DNA of 30,037 bases. It comes from Clostridia bacterium. GTDB taxonomy: Bacteria > Bacillota > Clostridia > Oscillospirales > Acutalibacteraceae. The translations under genes and the position numbers were made by a program. Shown one piece after another: positions 14,313 to 21,121 of the stretch. The notes below the pieces were generated by a model, which saw only the letters and a program-made list of their open reading frames with translations, ran no database searches and was not told the DNA's origin. Within the stretch, counting starts at the first letter, position 1. Each line of letters starts with the position of its first letter. The stretch is from assembly GCA_900755995.1 (NCBI GenBank), contig CAAEIM010000007.1, positions 1 through 30,037 on the forward strand, in the 5' to 3' direction.

Positions 14313-15776
14313 TTATTTTATTCCTTCCTTAAATTCTTCAAGAATGATGCTTGCCACTATTGCAATGCTCCTTGCCTCAACGTAGTCCGAGGTAATTGCA
14401 AAATCATCTGATACAAGCTCAGACAAAATCTGTTCAACCTTTTTGTAGCTTTCCTCTGCCTTTTCAGGTTTTGGAAGCACGAAGTAGGCGTCCTGCAAAA
14501 TCTCTCTGATTTGCGAACGGTAACCGTGCGGCAGTGCCTTGCCCTCAATAGATTTTTTAAGCGGCTGTCTGCCAAGCGGCTTGCGCTCTTTTCTGAGCCT
14601 TTCTGTCATTACCCTTGCGGCTGTCCTTGAAAACACAAGTGCCTCAAGCAGTGAATTGCTTGCAAGTCGGTTTGCGCCGTGAACGCCTGTGTGCGAACAC
14701 TCTCCCGCCGCAAAAAGTCCTTCGATTGAGGTCTCCGAGTTTGTGTCAACGTCAATTCCGCCCATAAGGTAGTGCTGACAGGGGAATACGGGGATTTTGT
14801 CAACGGTGATGTCAACCCCCTCCTCAAGACAACGCTCGTAAATCATAGGGAATCTGTCCTTAATAAACTCCGCCGGCTTGTGGGTGATGTCAAGGTAGAA
14901 TTTCTCGCTGTTGGTTTTTATTGACTCCCTGATAACCGCATTGGAAACAACATCTCTCGGTGCAAGCTCGCCCCTGCTGTCATAGTCCGAGGCAAAGCGC
15001 CTGCCCTCGCAGTTTAAGAGCACTGCACCCTCGCCCCTTACAGCCTCGCTTATCAAAAATCTTTCTCTGTCCTTTTCAGCCGCAAAGGCAGTCGGGTGGA
15101 ACTGAATTCTGGAAAGGTGCTTTATCTTTGCGCCCATCATATACGCAAAGGCAATTCCGTCGCCCGTAGCTATGGCTGAGTTTGTGGTGTACTTATACAC
15201 TCTGCCGATTCCGCCGGTTGCGAGCAGGCAAAAATTACAGCCGTAGGTTTTGCTTTCACCGTCCTTTACAACACTAACATAAAAACCGTTGAGCACCTTG
15301 TCAATGGCATACACAAGGCAGTTGTCAAGAACTGTAATGTTCGGGCGGGTTTTAACTACTTCAATAAGTGCGTCAACAATAGCCTTGCCCGTGGAGTCCT
15401 TGTGATGAACTATTCTGTGTCTGCTGTGACCTGCCTCAAGAGTTTTGCACATTGTGCCGTCCTCGTTGAGGTCAAAATCAACACCCATTTCCTTTATATT
15501 AAGCACATCAGACGGGCCTTCCGTAACGAGCTTTTCCACCGCAGTAAGCGTGTTTTTGTATTTGCCGGCGATTAAGGTGTCTGTTATATGCAGCTTATAG
15601 CTGTCATGTACGGTATCAAGCACCGCAGCGACTCCGCCCTGCGCCAAAGACGAATTGGAAAGCGTAAGCTCCTTTTTTGACACAAGCAAAGCATTAATAT
15701 CCTCAGGCAGATTGAGTGCCGCATAAAGTCCTGCCGCACCTGTGCCGACAATTATTACATCATATTTTTTATCCAT
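14313..15776 (-). CDS. nadB: L-aspartate oxidase
   Basis: NadB is a cytoplasmic FAD enzyme oxidising L-aspartate to iminoaspartate, used by NadA to make quinolinate. From ATG 15776 the protein has 487 residues: an N-terminal dinucleotide-binding motif (VIIVGTGAAGLYAA), the SSLAQGGVAA and FHPTAF active-site regions, and the flavin motif FAAGECSHTGVHGANRLASNSLLE. It is shorter than the E. coli enzyme (about 540), as in many Firmicutes. ATG 15776 has GGAG eight bases upstream; a TTG at 15812 would add twelve unlikely residues. nadA is not adjacent. Confidence 0.95.
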   Translation of the reverse strand: MDKKYDVIIVGTGAAGLYAALNLPEDINALLVSKKELTLSNSSLAQGGVAAVLDTVHDSYKLHITDTLIAGKYKNTLTAVEKLVTEGPSDVLNIKEMGVDFDLNEDGTMCKTLEAGHSRHRIVHHKDSTGKAIVDALIEVVKTRPNITVLDNCLVYAIDKVLNGFYVSVVKDGESKTYGCNFCLLATGGIGRVYKYTTNSAIATGDGIAFAYMMGAKIKHLSRIQFHPTAFAAEKDRERFLISEAVRGEGAVLLNCEGRRFASDYDSRGELAPRDVVSNAVIRESIKTNSEKFYLDITHKPAEFIKDRFPMIYERCLEEGVDITVDKIPVFPCQHYLMGGIDVDTNSETSIEGLFAAGECSHTGVHGANRLASNSLLEALVFSRTAARVMTERLRKERKPLGRQPLKKSIEGKALPHGYRSQIREILQDAYFVLPKPEKAEESYKKVEQILSELVSDDFAITSDYVEARSIAIVASIILEEFKEGIK

Positions 15777-15830
15777 TTGTAAAACTCCGATTAAATGAAA
15801 TTTAATTTGCAAATAATAATGAAAATGCTG

Positions 15831-15859
15831 TTTACAAATTTATACCAATATATTATACT
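15831..15859 (+). promoter_or_regulatory. hflX promoter
   Basis: TTTACA (15831-15836), 17 bases and TATACT (15854-15859), with a predicted leader of about 60 bases before hflX. It shares DNA with the divergent nadB promoter, so RNA polymerase could occupy only one at a time. Confidence 0.55.
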
Positions 15860-15880
15860 ACTTATTAAAGAATTAGTAAA
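15852..15880 (-). promoter_or_regulatory. nadB operon promoter
   Basis: Minus-strand TTTACT (15880-15875), 17 bases and TATAAT (15857-15852). Its -10 box overlaps the -10 box of the opposite hflX promoter. Confidence 0.6.
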
Positions 15881-15927
15881 TAAAATGTAAACAAAATCTT
15901 TAATTTTCTGACAAAAACGGTGAATTT

Positions 15928-17175
15928 ATGGAAATGATAAGCAACGAAACAAAGATTACTAAAGCTGTGCTTGTGAGCGTTGACACCGGCGACTACGATG
16001 CCGAGGCATCTCTTGCCGAGCTTAAGGAGCTTGTAAAAAGTGCAGGCGCTGAGCCTGTATTTACGGTGACTCAAAACCTGAGCCGCCCCGAAACGGGAAC
16101 GTATGTGGGCAGCGGAAAGCTGAAGGAAATTGCTGAGCTTTGCAGTCAGCAGGAAATTGATTTGCTTGTATTTGACTGCGAGCTTTCGCCCACGCAGATA
16201 CGAAATATAGAAACAGAAACCGACACCCGCACCATTGACCGCACGATGCTGATTCTTGATATTTTTGCGCTCAGAGCAAGGTCAAAGGAGGGCAAGCTTC
16301 AGGTAGAGCTTGCCCAACTCAAATACCTTATGCCCAGACTTACGGGCAAGGGCGTTGCAATGTCAAGGCTTGGCGGAGGCATTGGCACAAGAGGCCCGGG
16401 CGAAACAAAGCTTGAAACCGACCGCCGCCATATAAGCAGGCGAATGGAAACGCTCAAATCAGAGCTTGCTGAGGTTGAACAGCACCGCTCAATGCTGAGA
16501 AAGCGCAGAGAAAAGGACGGAGTTATCACCTGCGCCATAGTAGGCTACACAAACGCAGGCAAGTCAACTCTTATGAATTTTCTGACAAATGCAGGAGTGC
16601 TTGCTCAGGACAAGCTTTTTGCCACCCTCGACCCCACATCAAGAGCCTTAAAGCTGCCGAGCGGGGTTACGGTTATGATGATTGACACCGTAGGACTTGT
16701 ACGCAGACTTCCGCACCACCTTGTGGAGGCGTTCCGTTCAACGCTTGAGGAGGCGGCGCTCTCCGATATTATCCTCAATGTATGCGATGCCTCAAGCGAT
16801 GAAGTGAGAGTGCATATGCAGGTGACAACCGACCTTTTAAATTCTCTCGGCTGCGGCGACACACCTATAATTACAGTCCTCAATAAATGCGACCTGCTCG
16901 AGGAGGAAAGTTTTCCGCAGGAGATACGCTCGTGCGTTAAAATCAGCGCAAAGCTCGGCACTGGAATTGACGACCTGTTAAAGGCGATTGACGATAATCT
17001 GCCCGTCAGGGTTAAGAGAGTTTCTCTGCTTGTCCCCTTTACGGACGCAGGACTTGTGGCTGAAATCCGCAGCAATGCAACGCTAATAAGTGAAGAATAT
17101 GTTGCCGACGGTGTGAGGGTTGAAGCCATTCTTGATGAAAAACTGTATTCAAGAGCCAAAGAATATCTGCAATAA
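15928..17175 (+). CDS. hflX: GTPase HflX
   Basis: HflX is a ribosome-associated GTPase that can split stalled 70S ribosomes under stress. The 415 residues contain the N-terminal HflX subdomain (GTYVGSGKLKEIAEL, DRTMLILDIFALRARSKEGKLQVELAQL), the Gly-rich linker SRLGGGIGTRGPGETKLETDRR, and a GTPase domain. The GTPase has G1 GYTNAGKST (about residues 205-213), G3 DTVGL and G4 NKCD. The length is normal. ATG 15928 is preceded only by a weak GGTGA; ATG 15934 is an alternative. No terminator is obvious after the stop. Confidence 0.95.
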   Translation: MEMISNETKITKAVLVSVDTGDYDAEASLAELKELVKSAGAEPVFTVTQNLSRPETGTYVGSGKLKEIAELCSQQEIDLLVFDCELSPTQIRNIETETDTRTIDRTMLILDIFALRARSKEGKLQVELAQLKYLMPRLTGKGVAMSRLGGGIGTRGPGETKLETDRRHISRRMETLKSELAEVEQHRSMLRKRREKDGVITCAIVGYTNAGKSTLMNFLTNAGVLAQDKLFATLDPTSRALKLPSGVTVMMIDTVGLVRRLPHHLVEAFRSTLEEAALSDIILNVCDASSDEVRVHMQVTTDLLNSLGCGDTPIITVLNKCDLLEEESFPQEIRSCVKISAKLGTGIDDLLKAIDDNLPVRVKRVSLLVPFTDAGLVAEIRSNATLISEEYVADGVRVEAILDEKLYSRAKEYLQ

Positions 17176-17210
17176 TCTTATTTGTTGTATACAGAGCTTT
17201 TTATAATTTA

Positions 17211-17239
17211 TTGAAAATCAGGCTGCCGTTTGCTATAAT
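17211..17239 (+). promoter_or_regulatory. Promoter of the PAP2 gene cluster
   Basis: TTGAAA (17211-17216), 17 bases and TATAAT (17234-17239), with start near 17246. A longer in-frame reading of the phosphatase gene from TTG 17211 would begin inside this promoter, which supports the downstream ATG at 17295 as the true start. Confidence 0.7.
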
Positions 17240-17294
17240 ATGTTTAGGCTTAGATATATTGCAAACGGTATGCTGCATAACAAGGGATGAAAAT

Positions 17295-17876
17295 ATGTCT
17301 TTATTTGACGCAATAACCCAATGGGACGTTTCTGTTCTGTGGGCGGTGCAGTACATTAAGTGTGCTTTTCTTGATACGCTTATGGCTGTACTGAGCTATA
17401 TGGGCGAAAAGGGCGCAGTATGGGTAATACTCGGTCTTGGACTGCTTATTCCTAAAAAGACAAGACCTACAGGAGCTATGGTGCTCTGCGCAATGCTTAT
17501 GGGGCTGCTTCTGGGCGAAATCGGATTAAAAAACATAGTGTGCCGACCTCGTCCGTTTGTTACCTTTCCCGAGCTGCCTATGAACATACCTGCTCCGTCG
17601 GGGTTCAGCTTTCCATCAGGACACACCTCCTCCTCCTTTGCAGCCGCCTCCGTAATTGCAATTCGTCACAAAAAATTTGCAATACCCGCTCTGCTGCTTG
17701 CCGCACTGATTGCCTTTTCAAGGCTATACAACTGTGTACACTACCCAACAGACGTTATCTGCGGTGCTTTGTTTGGCTTAGCGCTGGCGGCGGTCACCTG
17801 TGCGGTATTCAAAAGGCTTGGTTGGGACGAAGTCCTGAGCAAGGGCACTATTCGCAAAAAGGGTGAGATAAAATGA
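17295..17876 (+). CDS. PAP2-family membrane phosphatase
   Basis: A 193-residue integral membrane phosphatase of the type 2 phosphatidic acid phosphatase family. The three catalytic blocks are complete: KX6RP (Lys79 to Arg86-Pro87), PSGH (107-110) and SRX5HX3D (Ser142-Arg143, His149, Asp153). Five or six hydrophobic segments are visible. Members dephosphorylate lipid phosphates; the small bacterial ones often act as undecaprenyl pyrophosphate phosphatases (BcrC-like), but the substrate cannot be read from sequence. Start ATG 17295 follows AGGGATG. It is the first gene of a three-gene cluster. Confidence 0.88.
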   Translation: MSLFDAITQWDVSVLWAVQYIKCAFLDTLMAVLSYMGEKGAVWVILGLGLLIPKKTRPTGAMVLCAMLMGLLLGEIGLKNIVCRPRPFVTFPELPMNIPAPSGFSFPSGHTSSSFAAASVIAIRHKKFAIPALLLAALIAFSRLYNCVHYPTDVICGALFGLALAAVTCAVFKRLGWDEVLSKGTIRKKGEIK

Positions 17877-18091
17877 CTGAACACAGATATTTAGGCAAAA
17901 CCTCAAAGGATTATTTCATAATCAAGGGAATCAATGTTTTTAACGAAAAATGGTGCGGCACAGGAAAATGCGCCACAGTTACCTCTCCGCTTGATAACAA
18001 AAACTATGTTTTTTCAGAATACACAAGCGGCGGAATAAAATTTATTGCAGGTAAGGAAATTCACGGCTACTGGCTGTTTTTTGCAGCGTAA
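17873..18091 (+). CDS. Hypothetical 72-residue protein, coupled to PAP2 gene
   Basis: Not recognised. It begins with an ATGA overlap on the PAP2 stop codon, with GGGTGAG upstream, the typical arrangement of a translationally coupled gene. The product is soluble-looking, aromatic and charged, with the segments KTSKDYFIIKGINVFNEKW, a CGTGKC cysteine pair, and HGYWLFFAA at the end. There is no signal peptide or membrane helix. The codon use resembles that of its neighbours. The two cysteines might bind a metal or form a disulfide, but nothing proves it. Confidence 0.65.
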   Translation: MTEHRYLGKTSKDYFIIKGINVFNEKWCGTGKCATVTSPLDNKNYVFSEYTSGGIKFIAGKEIHGYWLFFAA

Positions 18092-18124
18092 ACATACTAT
18101 TATAAACCGAAAGGAAACGGTATA

Positions 18125-18802
18125 ATGAACGAACCGAACGAAAAAATGCTTATAAAAAATCTTTATGATTTGGACAAAACAATCGCAAAGCCACTCCTTG
18201 AAAATCTGGAATATCCGTGGGAGGCTCTCCCAAAAATCAAGGACTTTATAATTGAGCTGGGAAAGACGCTTGACCCCGAGGTTTACGAGCAGAGAGAAGA
18301 AAACATCTGGGTTGCAAAAAGCGCAACAATTTTTCCGTCTGCATATCTCGGCGGCCCTCTTATCATATGTGAAGATGCAGAGGTAAGACACTGCGCATTT
18401 ATCAGAGGATGCGCCATAGTCGGCAAAGGCGCAGTTGTGGGAAACTCAACCGAGCTGAAAAATTCAATCCTCTTTGACGGTGTGCAGACTCCGCACTACA
18501 ATTACATCGGCGACAGCATTTTAGGCTACAAATCGCACACAGGCGCAGGCACAATCACCTCAAACCTCAAGAGCGACAAGTCGCTTGTTACGGTTTCGTT
18601 TGAGGACGAAAAGGTGGAAACAGGCGTAAAAAAATTCGGTGCTATGATAGGCGACCATGTAGAGGTAGGCTGCAACAGCGTACTCAACCCGGGTTCCGTA
18701 ATCGGCAGAAACACAAGCATTTATCCGCTTTCTTTCGTAAGAGGATATGTTGAAGCCAACAGTATTTACAAGCGCCTCGGAGAGATTGCCGACAAAATCT
18801 AA
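18125..18802 (+). CDS. Left-handed beta-helix (hexapeptide) protein, GlmU C-terminal-like
   Basis: The 225-residue product has an N-terminal alpha-helical part (about 1-60) and then hexapeptide repeats of a left-handed beta helix (WVAKSATIFPSAYLGGPLIICEDAEV, GCAIVGKGAVVGNSTELKNSI, and later HVEVGCNSVLNPGSVIGRNTSIYP). Related proteins are often annotated as UDP-N-acetylglucosamine pyrophosphorylase or acetyltransferase, but no nucleotidyltransferase domain is present. It could bind or acetylate a sugar phosphate. It is last in the PAP2 cluster, 33 bases after the small gene, with AAAGGAA before its ATG, so a cell-envelope role is possible. Confidence 0.8.
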   Translation: MNEPNEKMLIKNLYDLDKTIAKPLLENLEYPWEALPKIKDFIIELGKTLDPEVYEQREENIWVAKSATIFPSAYLGGPLIICEDAEVRHCAFIRGCAIVGKGAVVGNSTELKNSILFDGVQTPHYNYIGDSILGYKSHTGAGTITSNLKSDKSLVTVSFEDEKVETGVKKFGAMIGDHVEVGCNSVLNPGSVIGRNTSIYPLSFVRGYVEANSIYKRLGEIADKI

Positions 18803-18900
18803 CAGCCGGTGAACCGGATTATTCGAGCAGACAGTTTGGTTTTAATCCAAAACTTTATTTTCCCGAAATCACTTTTATATGATACCGCTGCTTGGCTGTT
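18801..18900 (-). repeat. Dispersed repeat copy A
   Basis: One of four related intergenic elements. It starts within the stop codon of the beta-helix gene and is bounded by inverted AACAGCC (18801-18807) and GGCTGTT (18894-18900). It contains the family core TAAAACCAAACTGTCTGC (minus strand, 18844-18827), and upstream of that the TTCGGG...CTCGAA arms. It lacks the central TGCCCGACAA hairpin found in copy C, so it looks internally shortened. Confidence 0.75.
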
Positions 18901-18914
18901 CCTAAAAAATTATA

Positions 18915-18957
18915 AAAATGATGCCCGACCATTTTTTACGGTCGGGCATCATTTTTG
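18915..18957. terminator. Bidirectional terminator between convergent genes
   Basis: A perfect 16-bp stem (AAAATGATGCCCGACC, 18915-18930, with its complement 18940-18955), nine-base loop, and T run on both strands. It ends the PAP2 cluster from the left and the lipase-dCMP deaminase operon from the right. Confidence 0.9.
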
Positions 18958-18985
18958 TTAAATAAAAAAGTTACTTTTTCTGTGT

Positions 18986-19465
18986 TTATCGCAGATAACT
19001 TATTTCTATGCTTTCTTTGTCAGTGGTAAATCTGCGACATTTTATTCCTGCCGACTGCAACATTCTCTTTGAAGCCTTAGTAGCGCTGCTGTCGGCATAT
19101 TTGTCGTAAAGATACACAACCTCGGCTATGCCGGACTGAATAATCGCCTTTGCACACTCGTTACACGGAAATAAATCCACATACAGCCTTGCACCCTTAA
19201 GGTCTTTTCCTCTTGCATTTAAAATTGCGTTAAGCTCTGCGTGAACAACATAGCTGTACTTTGTATCTCCGCCCTCTCTGCTCCACGGATAATCGTCATC
19301 GGAACAGCCGAAAGGAAAGCCGTTGTAGCCTGTCGAAAGAATTATGTTATTGCTGTCAACAATACACGCACCGACCTGAGTGTTGGGGTCTTTGCTGCGC
19401 TTTGCGGCAAGAATTGCCACTCCCATAAAATATTCGTCCCACGAAATATAATCTTTTCTTTTCAT
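18986..19465 (-). CDS. dCMP deaminase
   Basis: A 159-residue cytidine/deoxycytidylate deaminase family enzyme that converts dCMP to dUMP for thymidylate synthesis. The zinc site is complete: His75-Ala-Glu77 (VVHAELNAILN) and PCNEC with Cys101/Cys104. The region TGYNGFPFGCSDDDYPWSREG is typical of dCMP deaminases (ComEB-like) rather than cytidine deaminases. It lies 13 bases after the lipase-like gene with AAGGAGGA before its ATG, so it is co-transcribed with it, though the two share no evident pathway. Confidence 0.9.
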   Translation of the reverse strand: MKRKDYISWDEYFMGVAILAAKRSKDPNTQVGACIVDSNNIILSTGYNGFPFGCSDDDYPWSREGGDTKYSYVVHAELNAILNARGKDLKGARLYVDLFPCNECAKAIIQSGIAEVVYLYDKYADSSATKASKRMLQSAGIKCRRFTTDKESIEISYLR

Positions 19466-19478
19466 CTTGTCCTCCTTA

Positions 19479-20822
19479 TTAGAACCCTGATTTTCTTAAA
19501 TCCGAAACCAACTGCACATAAAATTCTCTTACATCAAAGCCTTTTATATTCTCCCTGTTGAGGTCTATCATATCTCCGTGGGAAATTCCCCTCTTGCCCT
19601 CCGTGGTAAGAAACGTGAATTTACTGCCCCAAGGGAATGATTTTTCAGACACCAATCCATCGTTAGCCCCATCAAAATATTTAACAAGGTTATATGAAAA
19701 ATTAAGAGGGAATTTTCCGCTGCCGGCTTTGTTGAGCTTTGAACCAACACTCTGATAATAAACCTTCGGCGAATCAAAAACAGTACTGTTCAGCCTGTTG
19801 CAGCTTTCCTCCGTGAGGTCGGTTACAGCCGCAATAAAATCGGGATTTCTGTCACCGAACTTCCTCAGCGCAATGTTGTACGCAGAGGCTATTTTATTTT
19901 TCACCGACACGGGTACTTTGGTAAGAAGATAGTCGGCAAAACCGCAGCCTCGGTGAGGAGTATTTATAGTAGTGAGCGACGCCACCATATCCTCAGCTCC
20001 GTAGCAGGCAATCGCCTTTCTGCAGTCAAGTCCGCCCTTTGAGTGCGCAATAACATTCAGCTTTTGGCAGCCTGTCTGAGCTGCAATCTGCTTTATCCTT
20101 GCGGCAAGCTCCTTTGCGCTGTCGTCAACAGACGAAGCAGAAGCGTGATTTCCGTAATAAACTGTTGCTCCGTTGGCAATCAAATCCTTAGGAACTCTGC
20201 CCCAGTAGTTAAAGTATGCACTGTCACGGAAAAACACTCCGTGAACCATAAGTACAGGATACTTTGTTCTGCATATCTGCTCGCCGACACGGCTTTTGTT
20301 GAGCATAGCCCTGTCAATTTCAAAATTGACCTCCTGCATAGTAATTTTAATAATAATTCCAAGACAAAATATATTCGCTATCGGAATAAAACCGCAGAGC
20401 ACACCTATTACCCTGTGCTTTATTCCCAGCTGTATTGAACTGCAATAAACGGAGATAATACCGTTCCAGAACACAACCGACTCTGCAAGAATTGCTACAA
20501 TAAGGCACAGCACCCACTCTCTCCACCTGTCGGGCAGCATTTGTATTCCGTAATAAATATAGATTCCGCTTGAAAGCAAAGATGTAATCAAAAATTGCAT
20601 AAGCAGCTCACTTCCGTGCGAGCACATTCTGACTGCAAAAGACGGATAGCCGCCCTTTGCTAATGACGGAAAAATGTTTGCCGCTATAAAAATCAAAAAT
20701 GCAATCGTATTAAGATACGGATTTTTCAAATCTATTGAAAGCAGCACAGAGTTAATTCCGAGCATTAGTGCAAGTGTGAGCAAAAATCTGTAAAACAGCG
20801 TAAATAATTTAGACCTTTTCAT
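19479..20822 (-). CDS. Membrane-anchored alpha/beta hydrolase (lipase-like)
   Basis: The 447-residue protein has two parts. Residues 1-165 are hydrophobic, with about five membrane segments. Residues 185-447 form an alpha/beta hydrolase with an HG oxyanion motif (PVLMVHGVFF), the nucleophile elbow AHSKG (Ser261), a probable Asp in DGANDGLVS and a probable His in GISHGD. The NDGLVS block and elbow resemble bacterial triacylglycerol lipases of the staphylococcal type, but here on a multi-pass membrane domain instead of a secretion signal. The start ATG 20822 has AGGTGA upstream; a TTG at 20870 would overlap the likely promoter. Confidence 0.8.
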   Translation of the reverse strand: MKRSKLFTLFYRFLLTLALMLGINSVLLSIDLKNPYLNTIAFLIFIAANIFPSLAKGGYPSFAVRMCSHGSELLMQFLITSLLSSGIYIYYGIQMLPDRWREWVLCLIVAILAESVVFWNGIISVYCSSIQLGIKHRVIGVLCGFIPIANIFCLGIIIKITMQEVNFEIDRAMLNKSRVGEQICRTKYPVLMVHGVFFRDSAYFNYWGRVPKDLIANGATVYYGNHASASSVDDSAKELAARIKQIAAQTGCQKLNVIAHSKGGLDCRKAIACYGAEDMVASLTTINTPHRGCGFADYLLTKVPVSVKNKIASAYNIALRKFGDRNPDFIAAVTDLTEESCNRLNSTVFDSPKVYYQSVGSKLNKAGSGKFPLNFSYNLVKYFDGANDGLVSEKSFPWGSKFTFLTTEGKRGISHGDMIDLNRENIKGFDVREFYVQLVSDLRKSGF

Positions 20823-20838
20823 TTTATCACCTGTTTTT

Positions 20839-20867
20839 ATAATAACACTTATGCTCAAAAATTGCAA
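20839..20867 (-). promoter_or_regulatory. Possible promoter of the lipase-dCMP deaminase operon
   Basis: Minus-strand TTGCAA (20867-20862), 17 bases and TATTAT (20844-20839). The predicted start is only about ten bases from the ATG and touches the ribosome binding site, so a start slightly upstream or another promoter is possible. Repeat copy B begins directly upstream. Confidence 0.4.
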
Positions 20868-20870
20868 CAA

Positions 20871-21072
20871 GCAGGCAACCGGTGGGTTGGCAGTCAGTGG
20901 ACTGCACTATTCCGAGAGGATAGTATCATATAATCTTACATTTGAGTGCCCGACAACTGCCAAGAAATTTTCTATAAAGTTAAAAACTTAATACAGGCAT
21001 TAAAGATTAAACAAAACTAATTTTCGGGCATAAAAGTTCTGAATTAAAACCAAACTGTCTGCTCGGGCTAAA
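20871..21072 (+). repeat. Dispersed repeat copy B
   Basis: The longest copy. It opens with two successive hairpins, CAACC-GGTG-GGTTG and GCAGTC-AGTG-GACTGC. Then come the shared block CCGAGAGGATAGTATCATA, one arm of the TGCCCGACAACTGCCAAG hairpin, a unique AT-rich middle, and the core TAAAACCAAACTGTCTGC (21045-21062) with CTAAAAA after it. It fills the space between htpG's terminator and the lipase promoter. Confidence 0.8.
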
Positions 21073-21107
21073 AATAAACGGCTGAGGAAATTAACCCCCA
21101 ACCGTTT
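21072..21107 (-). terminator. Terminator after htpG
   Basis: On the minus strand, AAACGGTTG pairs with CAGCCGTTT (one G-U) and is followed by ATTTTT. It lies about 15 bases after the htpG stop codon. Confidence 0.7.
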
Positions 21108-21121
21108 GATTGTTTTATTTA

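Larger units (their letters stand above)
15829..15893. promoter_or_regulatory. Inverted repeat flanking the nadB/hflX promoters
   Basis: TGTTTACA (15829-15836) and its exact inverse TGTAAACA (15886-15893) stand 49 bases apart, around both promoters. They could be operator half sites for a looping or cooperative regulator such as an NAD-biosynthesis repressor. This is inference, and the region is AT-rich, so chance is possible. Confidence 0.3.

Noticed and set aside
18915..18957. GATGCCCGACC hairpin as a fifth repeat copy or part of copy A.
   Set aside because: It shares GCCCGAC with the repeat's hairpin but lacks the core; position and T runs fit a bidirectional terminator.
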